A model generated the notes under the pieces. That model worked only from the letters and a program-made list of their open reading frames with translations, did not search any database and was not told where the DNA came from. From Roseiarcus sp963820795 (GTDB lineage: Bacteria > Pseudomonadota > Alphaproteobacteria > Rhizobiales > Beijerinckiaceae), in contig CAWGBJ010000023.1 of the NCBI GenBank assembly GCA_963820795.1, forward strand, positions 62,001 to 126,000: a stretch of DNA of 64,000 bases, written 5' to 3'. How positions within the stretch are numbered: position 1 is the stretch's first letter; each line of letters opens with the position of its first letter. Position numbers and translations under genes: made by a program. This document shows positions 16,726 through 25,912 of the stretch, in pieces.

Positions 16726-17016
16726 ATGGCGCGCCGGAGCGGCGACCTGCGGCGGAGGCGCGTGTTGAGCGATATCCTGGAAAGAATGCGCTCCAATCCG
16801 TCGTCGGATTGGAGCGTCTCTGATGTCGACAGGGCGTGCCGCGCGTTCGGGATCCGGTGCGCTCCGCCGTTGGGCGGCGGTTCACATTTCAAGGTTTCGC
16901 ACCCTTCGCAGCGGGAGATTTTGACAGTCCCTTTTCGCCGGCCAATCAAGCCCGTATATATCCGCAAGCTCGTGCGGTTCATCGACGCCGTGAGAGACGC
17001 TAATGCGAAAACCTGA
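16726..17016 (+). CDS. hicA: HicA-like mRNA interferase toxin
   Basis: A 96-residue toxin with the HicA core GGGSHFKVSHPSQREI (catalytic His after GGS) and the conserved LTVPFRRPIKPVYIRKL segment. The start could be ATG 16726 (GGACGGAAGG upstream), GTG 16762 or ATG 16786. The last gives a more typical HicA length. It overlaps hicB by 14 bases. A truncated second copy lies at 17890-18033. Confidence 0.85.
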   Translation: MARRSGDLRRRRVLSDILERMRSNPSSDWSVSDVDRACRAFGIRCAPPLGGGSHFKVSHPSQREILTVPFRRPIKPVYIRKLVRFIDAVRDANAKT

Positions 17017-17224
17017 TTATGCCGTTCTGATCGAGCCGTTGTCCGAAGAGGACGGCGGTGGGTTTCTGGCGACGGTCCCCGATCTTCCCGGCTGCGTGTC
17101 GGATGGCGACACGCGAGAGGCCGCTGCCCGGAATATAGAGGACGCCATCGCCGAATGGCTCGACGAGGCGACAGCGCTCGGCCGCGACATCCCACAGCCG
17201 AAACCCGCCCTTCGCATCGCTTGA
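17003..17224 (+). CDS. hicB: HicB-like antitoxin
   Basis: A 73-residue partial RNase H-fold antitoxin: YAVLIEPLSEEDGGGFLATV, then PDLPGCVSDGDTREAA and AIAEWLDEA. It has no C-terminal DNA-binding domain, as in the short HicB class. Forms a complete operon with the preceding hicA. Confidence 0.9.
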   Translation: MRKPDYAVLIEPLSEEDGGGFLATVPDLPGCVSDGDTREAAARNIEDAIAEWLDEATALGRDIPQPKPALRIA

Positions 17225-17261
17225 GACGCCGTGTTCACGCACCGGCCTCGGCTGATCGCCA

Positions 17262-17390
17262 TGCTCCCGCGGCCCGCTGCTTTAGCGACCGGACGAGCTC
17301 CGCGCTGACGTTACGGGCGGTCAACTCATCGCTGCTGCAAACCTGCGCCTCCATTGCGCGTCCGCGGACGAGCGGATTGGCAGTGGATCA
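17262..17390 (-). pseudogene. FitA-like antitoxin fragment
   Basis: On the minus strand this resembles 16478-16620, covering the start and middle of the intact FitA-like gene (GACGTTACGGGCGGTCAACT against GACGTTTCGGACGGTCAGTT). It is diverged and lacks both a toxin partner and a complete frame. Just after it (17394-17520) are two copies of a GAAGGCTCGGAACAGGTC-type repeat. Confidence 0.65.
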
Positions 17391-17480
17391 TGGGCTGAAG
17401 GGCTCGGAAGAGGTCATTGCAAGAGGCCGGACACCGAGCCGCGCGGCGGGGCGGGCAAATCAAGTCGTTCGAGCCCTTGA

Positions 17481-17520
17481 CAGGGCTGAAGGCTCGGAAC
17501 AGGTCTTTGCGTGAGGTCGC
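17481..17520 (+). repeat. CCCTTGACAGGGCT-type short repeat
   Basis: CCCTTGACAGGGCTGAAGGC then TCGGAACAGGTCTTTGCG. Related copies are at about 12702-12745 (CCCTTGACAGGGCTCTCAGG), 16674-16715 (CCCTTGATAGGGTTGGAAGC) and, partly, 17394-17425. Each full copy lies 10-80 bases upstream of a small gene. It contains TTGACA, but a matching -10 box is not convincing. Confidence 0.5.
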
Positions 17521-17574
17521 CGGCTCGATGCGTCGGCCGGAGCGGTTTCGCTCCTTTTCGTTGGAGGATCGCCC

Positions 17575-17871
17575 ATGGCCCTGGACGGCGACTGGAAGCT
17601 CGTGATCGAAACCCCGATGGGGCCGCAGGAAACGCAGCTCGCGATAAAAACCAAATCCGAAACGACGTTCGACGGCGTCATGAACGGTCAGAACGGTCGA
17701 CAGGCGTTCGAAGGCACGATCGATGGCGATAATCTTGCGTGGCAAACGGACATCACGGTTCCGGTGGTGTTGACGATCGATTTTTCGGTAACCGTCGCCG
17801 GCGACACAATGACCGGCAGCGCCAAGCTCGGCATGTTCGGGAACGCGCCGGTGACCGGCGCCCGCGCCTGA
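17575..17871 (+). CDS. Conserved small protein, beta-rich, function unknown
   Basis: A 98-residue ORF starting MALDGDWKLVIETPMGPQET with ribosome binding site GGAGG nine bases upstream. The alternating pattern of TFDGVMNGQNGRQAFEGTI and LTIDFSVTVAGDTMTGSAKL suggests a lipocalin-like or beta-sandwich fold. I cannot name the family. It lies between toxin-antitoxin relics. Confidence 0.65.
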   Translation: MALDGDWKLVIETPMGPQETQLAIKTKSETTFDGVMNGQNGRQAFEGTIDGDNLAWQTDITVPVVLTIDFSVTVAGDTMTGSAKLGMFGNAPVTGARA

Positions 17872-17889
17872 AGACCGCGAAACGGAAAA

Positions 17890-18118
17890 GCTTTCGAAGT
17901 CTCTGAGGTCGACTGGGCGCGCCGTGCGTTCGGAATCCGCTGCGCTCCGCCGTTGGACGGCGGTTCGCACTTCAAGATTTCGCACCCCTCGCAGCGGGAG
18001 ATTTTGACAGTCCCTTTTCGCCGGCCGATTCAAGCCCGAAATCGTCGGCGTCCTCTCGAAGCGCCTCCTGAAGGATCTCGCGATGTTCGGCCTCGGCGGA
18101 TCGGCCATGCTCCGGAGG
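17890..18118. pseudogene. hicA fragment joined to a FitA-like antitoxin fragment
   Basis: 17890-18033 on the plus strand repeats the hicA centre (RAFGIRCAPPLDGGSHFKI, SHPSQREILTVPFRRPI) and breaks off within PIKPVY. The join is immediate: 18034-18118 on the minus strand matches 16391-16480 of the FitA-like gene. Two different antitoxin/toxin families were fused by recombination. Confidence 0.75.
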
Positions 18119-18146
18119 CGAACCAGCGCCGGCCCATCGACGTCCC

Positions 18147-19005
18147 TCAGGTCGTATGGACGAGCCGGGGCCGGGCGGGTTCGCTCAGCTGGTGGCGCAA
18201 CTGCATCAACTGCTCGGCGAAAGGGATGAAGAGCTGGAGATAGACATACACCCGGTCGCGCGACGGCGGATGGGCGCCGGACGGCTGGCCCGAACTCTTT
18301 CCGCGCGAGACGAATCAGTGACTGGATGATGTTCAAGTTGTTGTCCAATTCGTCGCTTGTGGGTTGCGGCAAAAGGGCGAGGATCGGCTTTATAGCATTC
18401 TGGAAAAGCGATATTTTTGCACGAACATTCATCTGATCGCCGATGCGCGAAAAGTAATTCCCATAAGCTTCGCTGTTTTTCGCGACGCTAAGCAGTCTCA
18501 AGAATTCGCTTTCCGCCGCAATGCTGAGCATGACGCACGTCGACAGCAGACAGTCCATGTAGAAGGCGGCGACCGCTTCTCGGTAATAGACAACGGCCTC
18601 GGGAGATATGTCGGTCACTTCAGAACGCAGCGCCTTGACGAACCCGGCCTTGTTGTGAACGCGATAGGGACTTTGTTGGAGAGCGCATTCTCCGAAGCGG
18701 CTGAGCCGCAGCCATGGCCACCCGGGGTTTGCCGCGTTCGCGCCCAAGGTGACAATCCCCTGCCGGAACAGGTCCCAGACAATGTCGAGAACCAGCTCCG
18801 CATCGTTGGCGTTCAGCTGAGTGGCCGAACCGTGCGAAAAATGCTGGGTTCCCTGTGCGGATCCGTCCTGCTTATAAAGTTCAAGCGCAGTCTTCTCCAA
18901 GAGTTTATCAAATTTGTCTACGCCGTTATTGCCGGTGTCAAGCATCACGCTGATGACGATTTCACGCAATTCTTCGTAACTGTGCTCCGTCTGGTTACAG
19001 TTCAT
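18147..19005 (-). CDS. Hypothetical protein, one frameshift near its 3' end
   Basis: About 285 residues starting MNCNQTEHSYEELREIVISV. The body is helical, with segments such as VVYYREAVAAFYMDCLL, SIAAESEFLRLLSVAKNS and NIIQSLIRLARKEFG. Near 18292 the frame must change to give VYVYLQLFIPFAEQLMQL and a stop at 18147-18149. I recognise no domain. Lower GC than the neighbouring chromosome and its position at the end of the toxin-antitoxin island suggest an accessory, perhaps defence-linked, gene. That is inference. Confidence 0.55.
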
Positions 19006-19252
19006 TTCGACTCTCCCGCCCGGAAACTTGATTCGGTCGGCCAAGTGGCCCGCCGGCAGGCTCAGAGGTCAACCTTTTGCCAAGCTTTTTTCCGAGTCGC
19101 CTACGCTGTAACCGTACGCTCCAGACGCGCATCACCACGATGGGTGACCGATACTCACGCAAGCTTCTGGTCGTGGCGCCTGCGCGACGCTCTGCCTGAC
19201 CTTTCCTGCAAGGCGCGCGATCCTGGCGGCGCGGCCGGGCCGTGTCCCGCCT

Positions 19253-19453
19253 TCAGGGTCGGTCGGCGCTCCTGTCGTCCAACCGCGCGGCCTTGATCAG
19301 GTTCATAAGCTGGCGCTTTAAGGCCGGACCTTCGATCTGACGTGTGTCGTACCGATCGCGCCGGAGGGATCCGACGATTTCCGTGATTGTCGATACCTGC
19401 CCCGACCTCGCCAGCTGGAAGGCCCGTTCCAAGGCGGTCATTCTTTGATCCAT
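19253..19453 (-). CDS. Small conserved protein, function unknown
   Basis: A 66-residue ORF starting MDQRMTALERAFQLARSGQV, followed by a probable helical hairpin with QIEGPALKRQLMNLIKAAR. Its pattern is like short helical proteins I associate with rhizobial genomes. An alternative start is ATG 19465. Function unknown. Confidence 0.6.
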   Translation of the reverse strand: MDQRMTALERAFQLARSGQVSTITEIVGSLRRDRYDTRQIEGPALKRQLMNLIKAARLDDRSADRP

Positions 19454-19727
19454 GGCGCCAAGCATAGCCGGCTTTCCGGCGCCGCGCGAGCCGAGGCTTT
19501 CGCCGCTTGCGGGTGGTCTTCAACCTTGAAGGGAAGACGTCGTTCCAAGAGCCGATGGCGACAAACTCACGACCGGGAACGGATAGCCGAGCGTCGACAG
19601 GGACTCAGGTCGCAAGGAGCGCGAACGACCTGGCCGAAAGGAACGATCGATGTAGGAACGACTCCCACAGCGGTCTGTTTGATCCATGCGGGGGCCGCGG
19701 GACATCCCGAGCCACAGGGCGAATCAC

Positions 19728-20435
19728 ATGGAACGAGCGCGGGTGAGGTTGATCTTCGTCGTGCTCGCGTTGCGCGTCGCGATGCCCGGCGACGCGGCGA
19801 TGGCCGAGTCGCCGCCATTGCCGAAGCCGCGCCCGGCCGACCTCGCCCCGGCCGCGCCGCCGGTCCCGGACGCCGCTGCCCGGACCTGCCTGGCGAAGCT
19901 CGTGGCGGCAGGCGCTCGCGCGGAAATTGCGACGGTTCCCGCACCGTCAGGCCGGGGCTGCGGGATCGAGACGCCGGTCCGCCTGTCATCCGTCACGCTG
20001 GCCAGCGGGGACGTCGTCAACCTGCCGGGCGAGCCCGTTCTCGAATGCGCATTTGCGCTCGTTCTTGCGGATTACATCCGTCTAATCGTCGCACCGCTGG
20101 GAGAGGCGATGCTGCGGGCGAAGGTGGTCTCGGTCGAGACCGGCCCCGGCTACGATTGCCGCAGCCGGGACCGCATTGCGGGCGCCAGGATCAGCGCGCA
20201 TGCCAAAGGCTTGGCTGCGGACATCATTGCGGTCGGCTTCGCCGACAAACGGCGTGTCGCGGTGGCGCATCAGACCGGCGCCGACGAAGGATCCTATTTC
20301 CGCGCGATGCGATCGGCGGCCTGCGGCTGGTTCACGACCGTCCTCGGGCCGGGCGCCGATGCGTTTCACGCCGACAATCTGCATCTCGACGTCGAGAACC
20401 ACGGTTCGAGCGGCAGCTATCGCATCTGCCAGTAG
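19728..20435 (+). CDS. Extensin-like C-terminal domain protein, exported
   Basis: A 235-residue protein starting at MERARVRLIFVVLALRVAM with a signal peptide ending near GDAAMAES. The extensin-like domain follows: CLAKLVAAGARAEI, GCGIETPVRLSSV, YDCRSRD, ISAHAKGLAADI and FHADNLHLDVENHG. The conserved His and Asp residues recall metal-dependent peptidoglycan peptidases, but activity for this family is not established to my knowledge. Stands alone. Confidence 0.9.
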   Translation: MERARVRLIFVVLALRVAMPGDAAMAESPPLPKPRPADLAPAAPPVPDAAARTCLAKLVAAGARAEIATVPAPSGRGCGIETPVRLSSVTLASGDVVNLPGEPVLECAFALVLADYIRLIVAPLGEAMLRAKVVSVETGPGYDCRSRDRIAGARISAHAKGLAADIIAVGFADKRRVAVAHQTGADEGSYFRAMRSAACGWFTTVLGPGADAFHADNLHLDVENHGSSGSYRICQ

Positions 20436-20507
20436 ATCTTGACCCGGAAATTCCGCAATCCGTAATTCATCCGCCGGGCAACGGACGTCCCTACCGTCCC
20501 TCCCTCC

Positions 20508-21008
20508 TCACAGCCCGTTCAGCAACCCGCAGGCCCGCTCCAGCGTCAGCTGCTGCGCCGATCCTGGCGTCATCCAAATGAACCAGCTCGCGTCGTCGAC
20601 GATGCCGGTGACCGGAACATTGGCCCAGGTCTGCAGCGCCTGGACGGACGCTTCGGTCACCGGGCCGAAAATCCCGTCGATCGGACCGGAATAGCGCGTG
20701 AAACTGACGGCGACGTCCTTTCCGGCCAAGGCCTGCTGCAGCCAGGCGACCGCCGGACCGTGCGAGCCGTTCGCCAGCGTCGGCGAGGCCTCGCGGTAGG
20801 CTGGCAGCTTCGCCCAGGTGACCGGTCCGACGACCCCGTCGGCCGTCAGGCCGTTCGCCTGCTGGAAGGATTTGACGCTGGTCTCGAGCGAAGCGTCAAA
20901 GACGCGTGTGATCGGCCCGAAGGGGTTCCAGAGCAATTGGCGCGCCAGCGCCCGCTGCAGGCGTTTGACGTCGTCTCCCGTCGATCCGAGACGGATTGTC
21001 CCCGGCAT
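20508..21008 (-). CDS. Peptidoglycan-binding domain protein (two repeats)
   Basis: A 166-residue protein starting MPGTIRLGSTGDDVKRLQRA after a GGGAGAAAG ribosome binding site. It contains two PG_binding_1 repeats: SVKSFQQANGLTADGVVGP and VQALQTWANVPVTGIVDDAS. There is no signal peptide and no catalytic domain, so it may be exported another way or act as a partner. The large upstream in-frame extension is not supported. Confidence 0.8.
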   Translation of the reverse strand: MPGTIRLGSTGDDVKRLQRALARQLLWNPFGPITRVFDASLETSVKSFQQANGLTADGVVGPVTWAKLPAYREASPTLANGSHGPAVAWLQQALAGKDVAVSFTRYSGPIDGIFGPVTEASVQALQTWANVPVTGIVDDASWFIWMTPGSAQQLTLERACGLLNGL

Positions 21009-21716
21009 GACTTTCTCTCCCTTCAATGTATGGCGCTGCTTCGCCGCCGGACCGCCCGCCTTGCGGCCTGGCGCCAGGGATCGCTTGCTTTTCGCTCGAT
21101 GCGCGCCCGTCACACAAAAGCCACAGGATTGCGGCGAAACGAGGGTGTCTAGTTCTCTACGCGCACATGCGCGGTGGGGAGCGTCGCGCTGTTGGGTCCG
21201 ATCGGCCCGCAACGCCCGTTTACCGACGACTTTCCGGCGGCAACCGCGGGCCCTCCGGGTTCTGAAAAACCGGCATTTTCTTGCCAAGCCGACCGATCCG
21301 TGGTTTCCTCCTCCAGAGCGCTCCGGCACGTCGCGCCGAGCCTGGGCGGAATCATTTTCCGTCACCCGCGGGCTTGACCCGCGGGTCCATGGATCGCCGG
21401 GTCAAGCCAGGTCAAGCCCGGCGATGACGGGTTCCGGTGCTTTGAAGCTCTTTGGAAGCCTTCGGAAGCTCGATGGACATGTTCGGAAGGCTTAGTGAAA
21501 GGAATGGAAGGAACAGAGGGGGTGGCCCAACCCAGACCGCATCGCCCTGATCCGCCATTTTAGAGCAAGGGGTTGGCGCGGGCGCTACGGCGCCGTCTGG
21601 AGCATCCTTCGAGACGCCCGCTTCGTAGGCTCCTCTGGATGATGACAGTGTAATCTGACGGATTTTCGCGGCGAGCTCGGGAGTTTGTATCGTGACAGGT
21701 TTGGGGACCTAACGCC
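21009..21716. other. Long intergenic region with one palindromic repeat core
   Basis: About 700 bases without a supportable gene. It contains the 21361-21430 core of the CCGCGGGCTTGACCCGCGGG repeat family. Several shadow ORFs occur on both strands, but none has a recognisable protein. Confidence 0.5.
21361..21430. repeat. Palindromic intergenic repeat, core-only copy
   Basis: GTCACCCGCGGGCTTGACCC followed by GCGGGTCCATGGATCGCCGG and GTCAAGCC. Same core as the elements at 43960-44105 and 47022-47150, but without their terminal inverted repeats. Confidence 0.8.
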
Positions 21717-22235
21717 TTGAAAAGCCCCGATCGGCGCCAGGGTCGAAAAGGCTTCGCTGAGCGGTTGACCGGGGTGCTTGGACCCGGACCCTTCGCCCGC
21801 ACGGCCTTCGCGCTCGGCGCCGTCGTTGTTGCGCTCGGGGCTCCGGCCGGGGCGGCGCGCGCGCAAGACCTCGGGCCGGCGCTCGACATCAAGCCGGGCC
21901 AGGAGGCGACCTTTCCGGTCACGATCGCCGACGGCCACGTCACGCCCGGAAAGCCGCAGCTCTCGAGGCCCGGAACCGCGGAGCCGAAGGACGGCGAGAT
22001 CACCGTCAGCGTCGTCAAGCACGATCTTTCGCCCTACGCCGAGGTGACCGCGAGCGAAAAGACCAAGGAGCCCGTCGATTTCGTCGCCACGGGACTGATC
22101 GGCAACATCAAGATCGACGAGATCCAGATCTGCGGCCAGTTGTTCGGGGCAACGAGGGCGCGGATTGCCTCCGGCTCCTGGCGCATTTCCCTCAACCGGT
22201 TCGCTGTCGATGAGGCCGGACAGGGATGCCGTTGA
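21717..22235 (+). CDS. Secreted hypothetical protein
   Basis: A 172-residue ORF, probably from TTG 21717, with a hydrophobic export segment (TAFALGAVVVALGAPAGA) ending at AARAQD. The mature part is acidic to neutral and contains two cysteines (QICGQLFG and GQGCR). I do not recognise a family. The unusual start codon and the 40-residue pre-segment leave the start uncertain. Confidence 0.55.
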   Translation: MKSPDRRQGRKGFAERLTGVLGPGPFARTAFALGAVVVALGAPAGAARAQDLGPALDIKPGQEATFPVTIADGHVTPGKPQLSRPGTAEPKDGEITVSVVKHDLSPYAEVTASEKTKEPVDFVATGLIGNIKIDEIQICGQLFGATRARIASGSWRISLNRFAVDEAGQGCR

Positions 22236-22297
22236 CATTTATTTGAGCCCTGCGCGGCGCGCCGGGCGTTAGTTTGGTCGAGCCGAAGGAGACAATT

Positions 22298-22537
22298 ATG
22301 AGCAAGGTCGTTTACGAAATCGTCGAACACGACGGGGGCTGGGCCTACAAGGTCGGCGACGTATTCTCCGAGACCTTTCCGAGCCATGACCTCGCCCGCC
22401 GGGCAGCGGATCGGGCCGCCGCCGAGCAGCGCGTCGCCGGCGATACGACAGGCATTGAATACGAGGACAGGCAGGGTCGCTGGCACGATGAAGTGGCGCC
22501 GGGCGGGGACCGCCCGGACACCGACGTCGAGGGGTGA
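22298..22537 (+). CDS. DUF2188 domain protein
   Basis: A 79-residue protein starting MSKVVYEIVEHDGGWAYKVG with AAGGAGAC upstream. The rest, FSETFPSHDLARRAADRAA then GIEYEDRQGRWHDE, is the DUF2188 pattern of small stress-associated cytoplasmic proteins. Function unknown. It is convergent with the ArsB-like transporter, whose stop is 16 bases away. Confidence 0.8.
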   Translation: MSKVVYEIVEHDGGWAYKVGDVFSETFPSHDLARRAADRAAAEQRVAGDTTGIEYEDRQGRWHDEVAPGGDRPDTDVEG

Positions 22538-22553
22538 GCCGGCTCCCGGCGCC

Positions 22554-23779
22554 TCACCGCCAGGTGAGCCACGCCGTCCCCGCTGTGAGCGTGAGGATCG
22601 TCAGCGGCAGGCCAACCTTGAAATAGGCCAGGAAGCTGATCGGCGCGCCCGCCGCCCGCGCCCGCTCGGCGACGATCAGATTGGCGACCGAGCCGATGAG
22701 GGTGAGGTTGCCGGCGAGCGTCGAGGCCATCGCGACCACGAGCCAGGCGCGCCCGGCATCGGGAAGGGCCGGGATGAAGGGCCTGAGGATCAGGACGGCG
22801 GGAACGTTGCTGACGATATTGGAGAGAACCGCCGTCACGAGCGAGAGGCGCCAGGGAACGTCGAGGCCGAAGCTCTTCGCCATTGCGATCCGGTCGGGAG
22901 TGAGCAGCGCCTTCTCCGCCCCGGCGACGACGATGAAGAGGCCGGCGAACAGGATGAGCAGCGGCCCGTCGATCTCGCGATAGATGCGATAGGGCTTGAT
23001 CTGAGCGGGTGAAGAGGAGGATCGCGCCGCCGAGCACGGCGGCTTCCGCCGGCGGCGCGCCGGCGAAGAGGGCGATCGCCAGCCCGGCGCAGACGACGCT
23101 CGCCTTCACCGACCTGCCCGGCATGCAGCCGGCCGGGCTTGAGATGCGGCTGAAATTCGTCGCCGCGGGCGAATTCCTTGCGGAAGGCGAGCCAGACGAC
23201 GGCGACGACCGCTGCGAGGCCGAAGGCCGCGACCGGCGCGAGCGAAAAGGCGAAAGCCGGGTAGGAGATTTTCGACACCGCGCCGATCACCATGTTCTGC
23301 GGATTGCCGGTGATCGTCGCGACGCTGCCGCAGTTCGACGCCGTCGCAGTGGCGACGAGATAGGGGACGGGATTGCGGCGGAGCGCGCGCACGACTTCGA
23401 TGACGATCGGCGTCATCGCCAGGCAGATCGCGTCGTTGACGAAAAAGGCCGAGAGAACGCCGGCCAGCACAGTGATGGTGACGAGCAGCACGAGCGGCGC
23501 GTGCGCGTGTTCGATCGCGAAGCCGCCGAGGGCGCGAAAGGCCCCCGAAACCTTGAGATGGGCGACCACGATCATCATGCCGACGAGCAGCGCGATCGTG
23601 TTGAGGTCGATGGCGTGGAAGGCCTCCTCAAGGCTCATTGGCCCGAGCGCGATCATCGCCGCGCCGCCGAGGAAGGCGACGCCGGCGCGATCAAGGCGGA
23701 GTCCCGGAACCCCGCCCGCGGCGACGCCGAGATAGGTCAGGGCAAGGATGGCGACGGCGGCGATGTCGGGAGGGGTCAT
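22554..23779 (-). CDS. ArsB/NhaD-type anion transporter, two frameshifts
   Basis: Inner-membrane transporter of the ion-transporter superfamily that includes ArsB, CitM and SLC13. The N-terminal part (22835-23779 frame) has VNDAICLAMTPIV and ATASNCGSVATITGNPQN. The C-terminal part (22554-22883 frame) has the paired motifs VLSNIVSNVPAVL and STLAGNLTLIGSVANLIV. Two changes of frame, near 23135 and 22990, join the pieces, and the bridging segment still reads as a membrane helix (ASVVCAGLAIALFAGAPP). Conserved motifs are undamaged, so error or recent mutation is likely. Substrate cannot be told. Confidence 0.8.
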
Positions 23780-23794
23780 CTCGTCGGCGTTCTC

Positions 23795-25054
23795 TCAGGC
23801 AGCCGACGCGTGCTGGCGCGCGGTGGCCATGGCTTCCTCGTCTCTGGTCTCCGACATGAAGGTGAAGAAGACGAGAAAGGCAAACGCCGCGGCGGCAGAG
23901 AGGAAGAGGAAGGCGGTCGAGTAGCCGAAATGATCCGTCACTTCGCCCGCCGCCAAGGCGCTGATCGAGGCGCCGATCGCCTGCGTTGTCGCAATCGCGC
24001 CTTGCGCCAGATTGTAACGGCCGGTGCCGCGCATGATGTCGGCGATCAGGAGCGGCGTCAGCGCCTGGTAGATGCCCGCTCCGACTCCGTCGAGGAGTTG
24101 CACGCCGAGCAGCCAGAAGGCGTTATTGGAGAGCGTATAGAGCGCGGCGCGAATCGGCAGCACGGCGAAGGCGACGAGGAAGATCGGCCGGCGGCCGAGA
24201 CGGTCGGCGTTGCGGCCGACGAAGATGGCGATCGGCAGCATCACGCCCTGCGCCGCCACCATGCAGAACGACAGCATCGCCGTTGCCTCCTTGGGGAACT
24301 CCAGCGCCAGCTTCTGTCCGACCAGCGGCAGAAGAGGCGCGTTGGCGAAGTGGAAAAGCAGCGCCGAGACGGCGAAGATCATCAGCGGACGCGTTCGGAA
24401 AAGGACGCTCCAGCCCGCGGCGGCCCCGTCGTCGGCGCCGTCATGTCCGAGGTCGCGCGCGCGGTCGTGATCGATGGCGGCCGCCGGGATCATCAATACC
24501 GCCGCCGCGGTCAGCGCCGCGAAGAAGGGCACGAGCAGAAAGACCGCCCGTTGCGAGAACAGATAGCCGACGCCGCCGGCGACCAGCGCAATCGCGATGT
24601 TGCCGCCGTGGTCGAAGGCCGAGTTGCGGCCGAGCCGCCGCGCCAGCGCGTTCCTGGCGACGAGGCCCAGTGTCAGCGCCGAGACCGCCGGAACGAAGGC
24701 GTCGCCGGCGAGCGAGAGCACGCTGGTCGCGACCGTCATCGGCCAGAAGGTCGGAAAGGCGTAGATGATCAAGGCCGAGAACGTCATCGCCGCCATCGTC
24801 GCGACGATCACGGCGCGCTTGGCGCGCGTCACGTCAATGGCCGCGCCGATCGGCGTCTGCCCCGCTATGCCGAGAAGACCGCTGCCGGTCGTGATCAGCC
24901 CGACGTCGGTCTGCGTCCAATGCTGACCGGTGACAAGATAGACGTTGATGAACGGCCCGAAAAGATTGCGGACGTCCGCCGAAAGGAAATTCAGGGCGTC
25001 GAGCGCATGGGGAACGGACAGCATCGGCGGGGCCCCGTGTGACGATGCAACCAT
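23795..25054 (-). CDS. Major facilitator superfamily transporter
   Basis: A 419-residue, twelve-helix inner-membrane protein. It starts at MVASSHGAPPMLSVPHALDA (or at the internal Met, 25024). MFS loop motifs are GQTPIGAAIDVTRAKR between helices 2 and 3 and FVGRNADRLGRRPIF in the second half. Substrate unknown. It ends 15 bases before the ArsB-like gene starts on the same strand, so they may be co-transcribed. Confidence 0.9.
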   Translation of the reverse strand: MVASSHGAPPMLSVPHALDALNFLSADVRNLFGPFINVYLVTGQHWTQTDVGLITTGSGLLGIAGQTPIGAAIDVTRAKRAVIVATMAAMTFSALIIYAFPTFWPMTVATSVLSLAGDAFVPAVSALTLGLVARNALARRLGRNSAFDHGGNIAIALVAGGVGYLFSQRAVFLLVPFFAALTAAAVLMIPAAAIDHDRARDLGHDGADDGAAAGWSVLFRTRPLMIFAVSALLFHFANAPLLPLVGQKLALEFPKEATAMLSFCMVAAQGVMLPIAIFVGRNADRLGRRPIFLVAFAVLPIRAALYTLSNNAFWLLGVQLLDGVGAGIYQALTPLLIADIMRGTGRYNLAQGAIATTQAIGASISALAAGEVTDHFGYSTAFLFLSAAAAFAFLVFFTFMSETRDEEAMATARQHASAA

Positions 25055-25189
25055 GCTCGCCGGTTTCGGCAACGTTGCGACCCCGGATTGGTTCCACTCG
25101 CCCGGGCGACTACGACCTGACGGCCCCAATGGCGACCGTCCGTCCGGGATGCTAAACTCGTTCCCGCCTCCCCAACCCCCAAGGCCTCC

Positions 25190-25912
25190 ATGCGCAAGCG
25201 CGCGGACATCGTCCTGGTCGAGCGCGGCTTGTTTCCGAGCCGCACGCGTGCGCAAGCCGCCATCGCGGCGGGACTCGTCAAAGTGGGCGGCGTTGCGGTC
25301 AGCAAGGCGTCCGAGGAGGTCGCCGAGGACGCTTCGATCACCGCGCAGCCGCCTCACCCATGGGTCTCGCGCGGCGGCGTCAAGCTCGCCGCGGCGCTCG
25401 ACGCTTTTGCCCTCGATCCGGCCGGACTCGTCTGTCTCGATGTCGGCGCCTCGACCGGCGGCTTCACCGACGTTCTCGTCACGCGGGGCGCAAGAGCGGT
25501 CGTCGCAATCGATGTCGGCCACGGGCAATTCGATCCCCGCCTCGCGGCGGATCCGCGCGTGAGCGAGCTCGAAGGTCTCGACGCGCGCGACCTCACGCCC
25601 GAGATCATCGGCGAAGCGCCGCAGGCGATTGTCTGCGACGTGAGTTTCATCTCGCAAGGTCTCGTGCTGCCGCATGTCCTCTCGCTTGCGGCGCCTTCAG
25701 CCTGGCTCGTCAGCCTGATCAAGCCGCAATTCGAGGCCGGGCCGGCAGACATCGTCAAGGGACGGGTCAGGAGCGAGGCGGCGCTCGCGCGCGCCTGCGA
25801 GGACGTTCGCGCCTGCGTCGCGGCTGAGGGCTGGACCGTTCTCGGAATCATGGCCTCTCCCATTCTCGGCGGCGGCGGGGCTAAGGAATATCTCATCGCG
25901 GCCATGAAATGA
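25190..25912 (+). CDS. tlyA: TlyA family rRNA methyltransferase
   Basis: A 240-residue protein with an N-terminal S4 RNA-binding domain (RADIVLVERGLFPSRTRAQA, then AAGLVKVGGVAV) and a C-terminal FtsJ-like methyltransferase fold (CLDVGASTGGFTDVLV, VCDVSFISQGLVLP, LIKPQFEAG). Characterised TlyA proteins 2'-O-methylate rRNA; some are called hemolysin A. Its stop overlaps the next gene by four bases (ATGA), so the two RNA methyltransferases form an operon, as in many alphaproteobacteria. Confidence 0.95.
   Translation: MRKRADIVLVERGLFPSRTRAQAAIAAGLVKVGGVAVSKASEEVAEDASITAQPPHPWVSRGGVKLAAALDAFALDPAGLVCLDVGASTGGFTDVLVTRGARAVVAIDVGHGQFDPRLAADPRVSELEGLDARDLTPEIIGEAPQAIVCDVSFISQGLVLPHVLSLAAPSAWLVSLIKPQFEAGPADIVKGRVRSEAALARACEDVRACVAAEGWTVLGIMASPILGGGGAKEYLIAAMK

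Noticed and set aside
10864..19100. Integrase or prophage gene explaining the nrdJ-tail copies
   Set aside because: No tyrosine or serine recombinase, excisionase or phage structural gene is visible in the island. Any driver must be lost or elsewhere.
19445..20581. 378-residue plus-strand ORF overlapping the extensin-like gene
   Set aside because: It is a shadow frame. The extensin-like domain is in the other frame starting at 19728.
23009..25042. 677-residue plus-strand ORF opposite the transporters
   Set aside because: Extremely charged, motif-free and antisense to two clear membrane proteins, whose hydrophobic codons produce this pattern.
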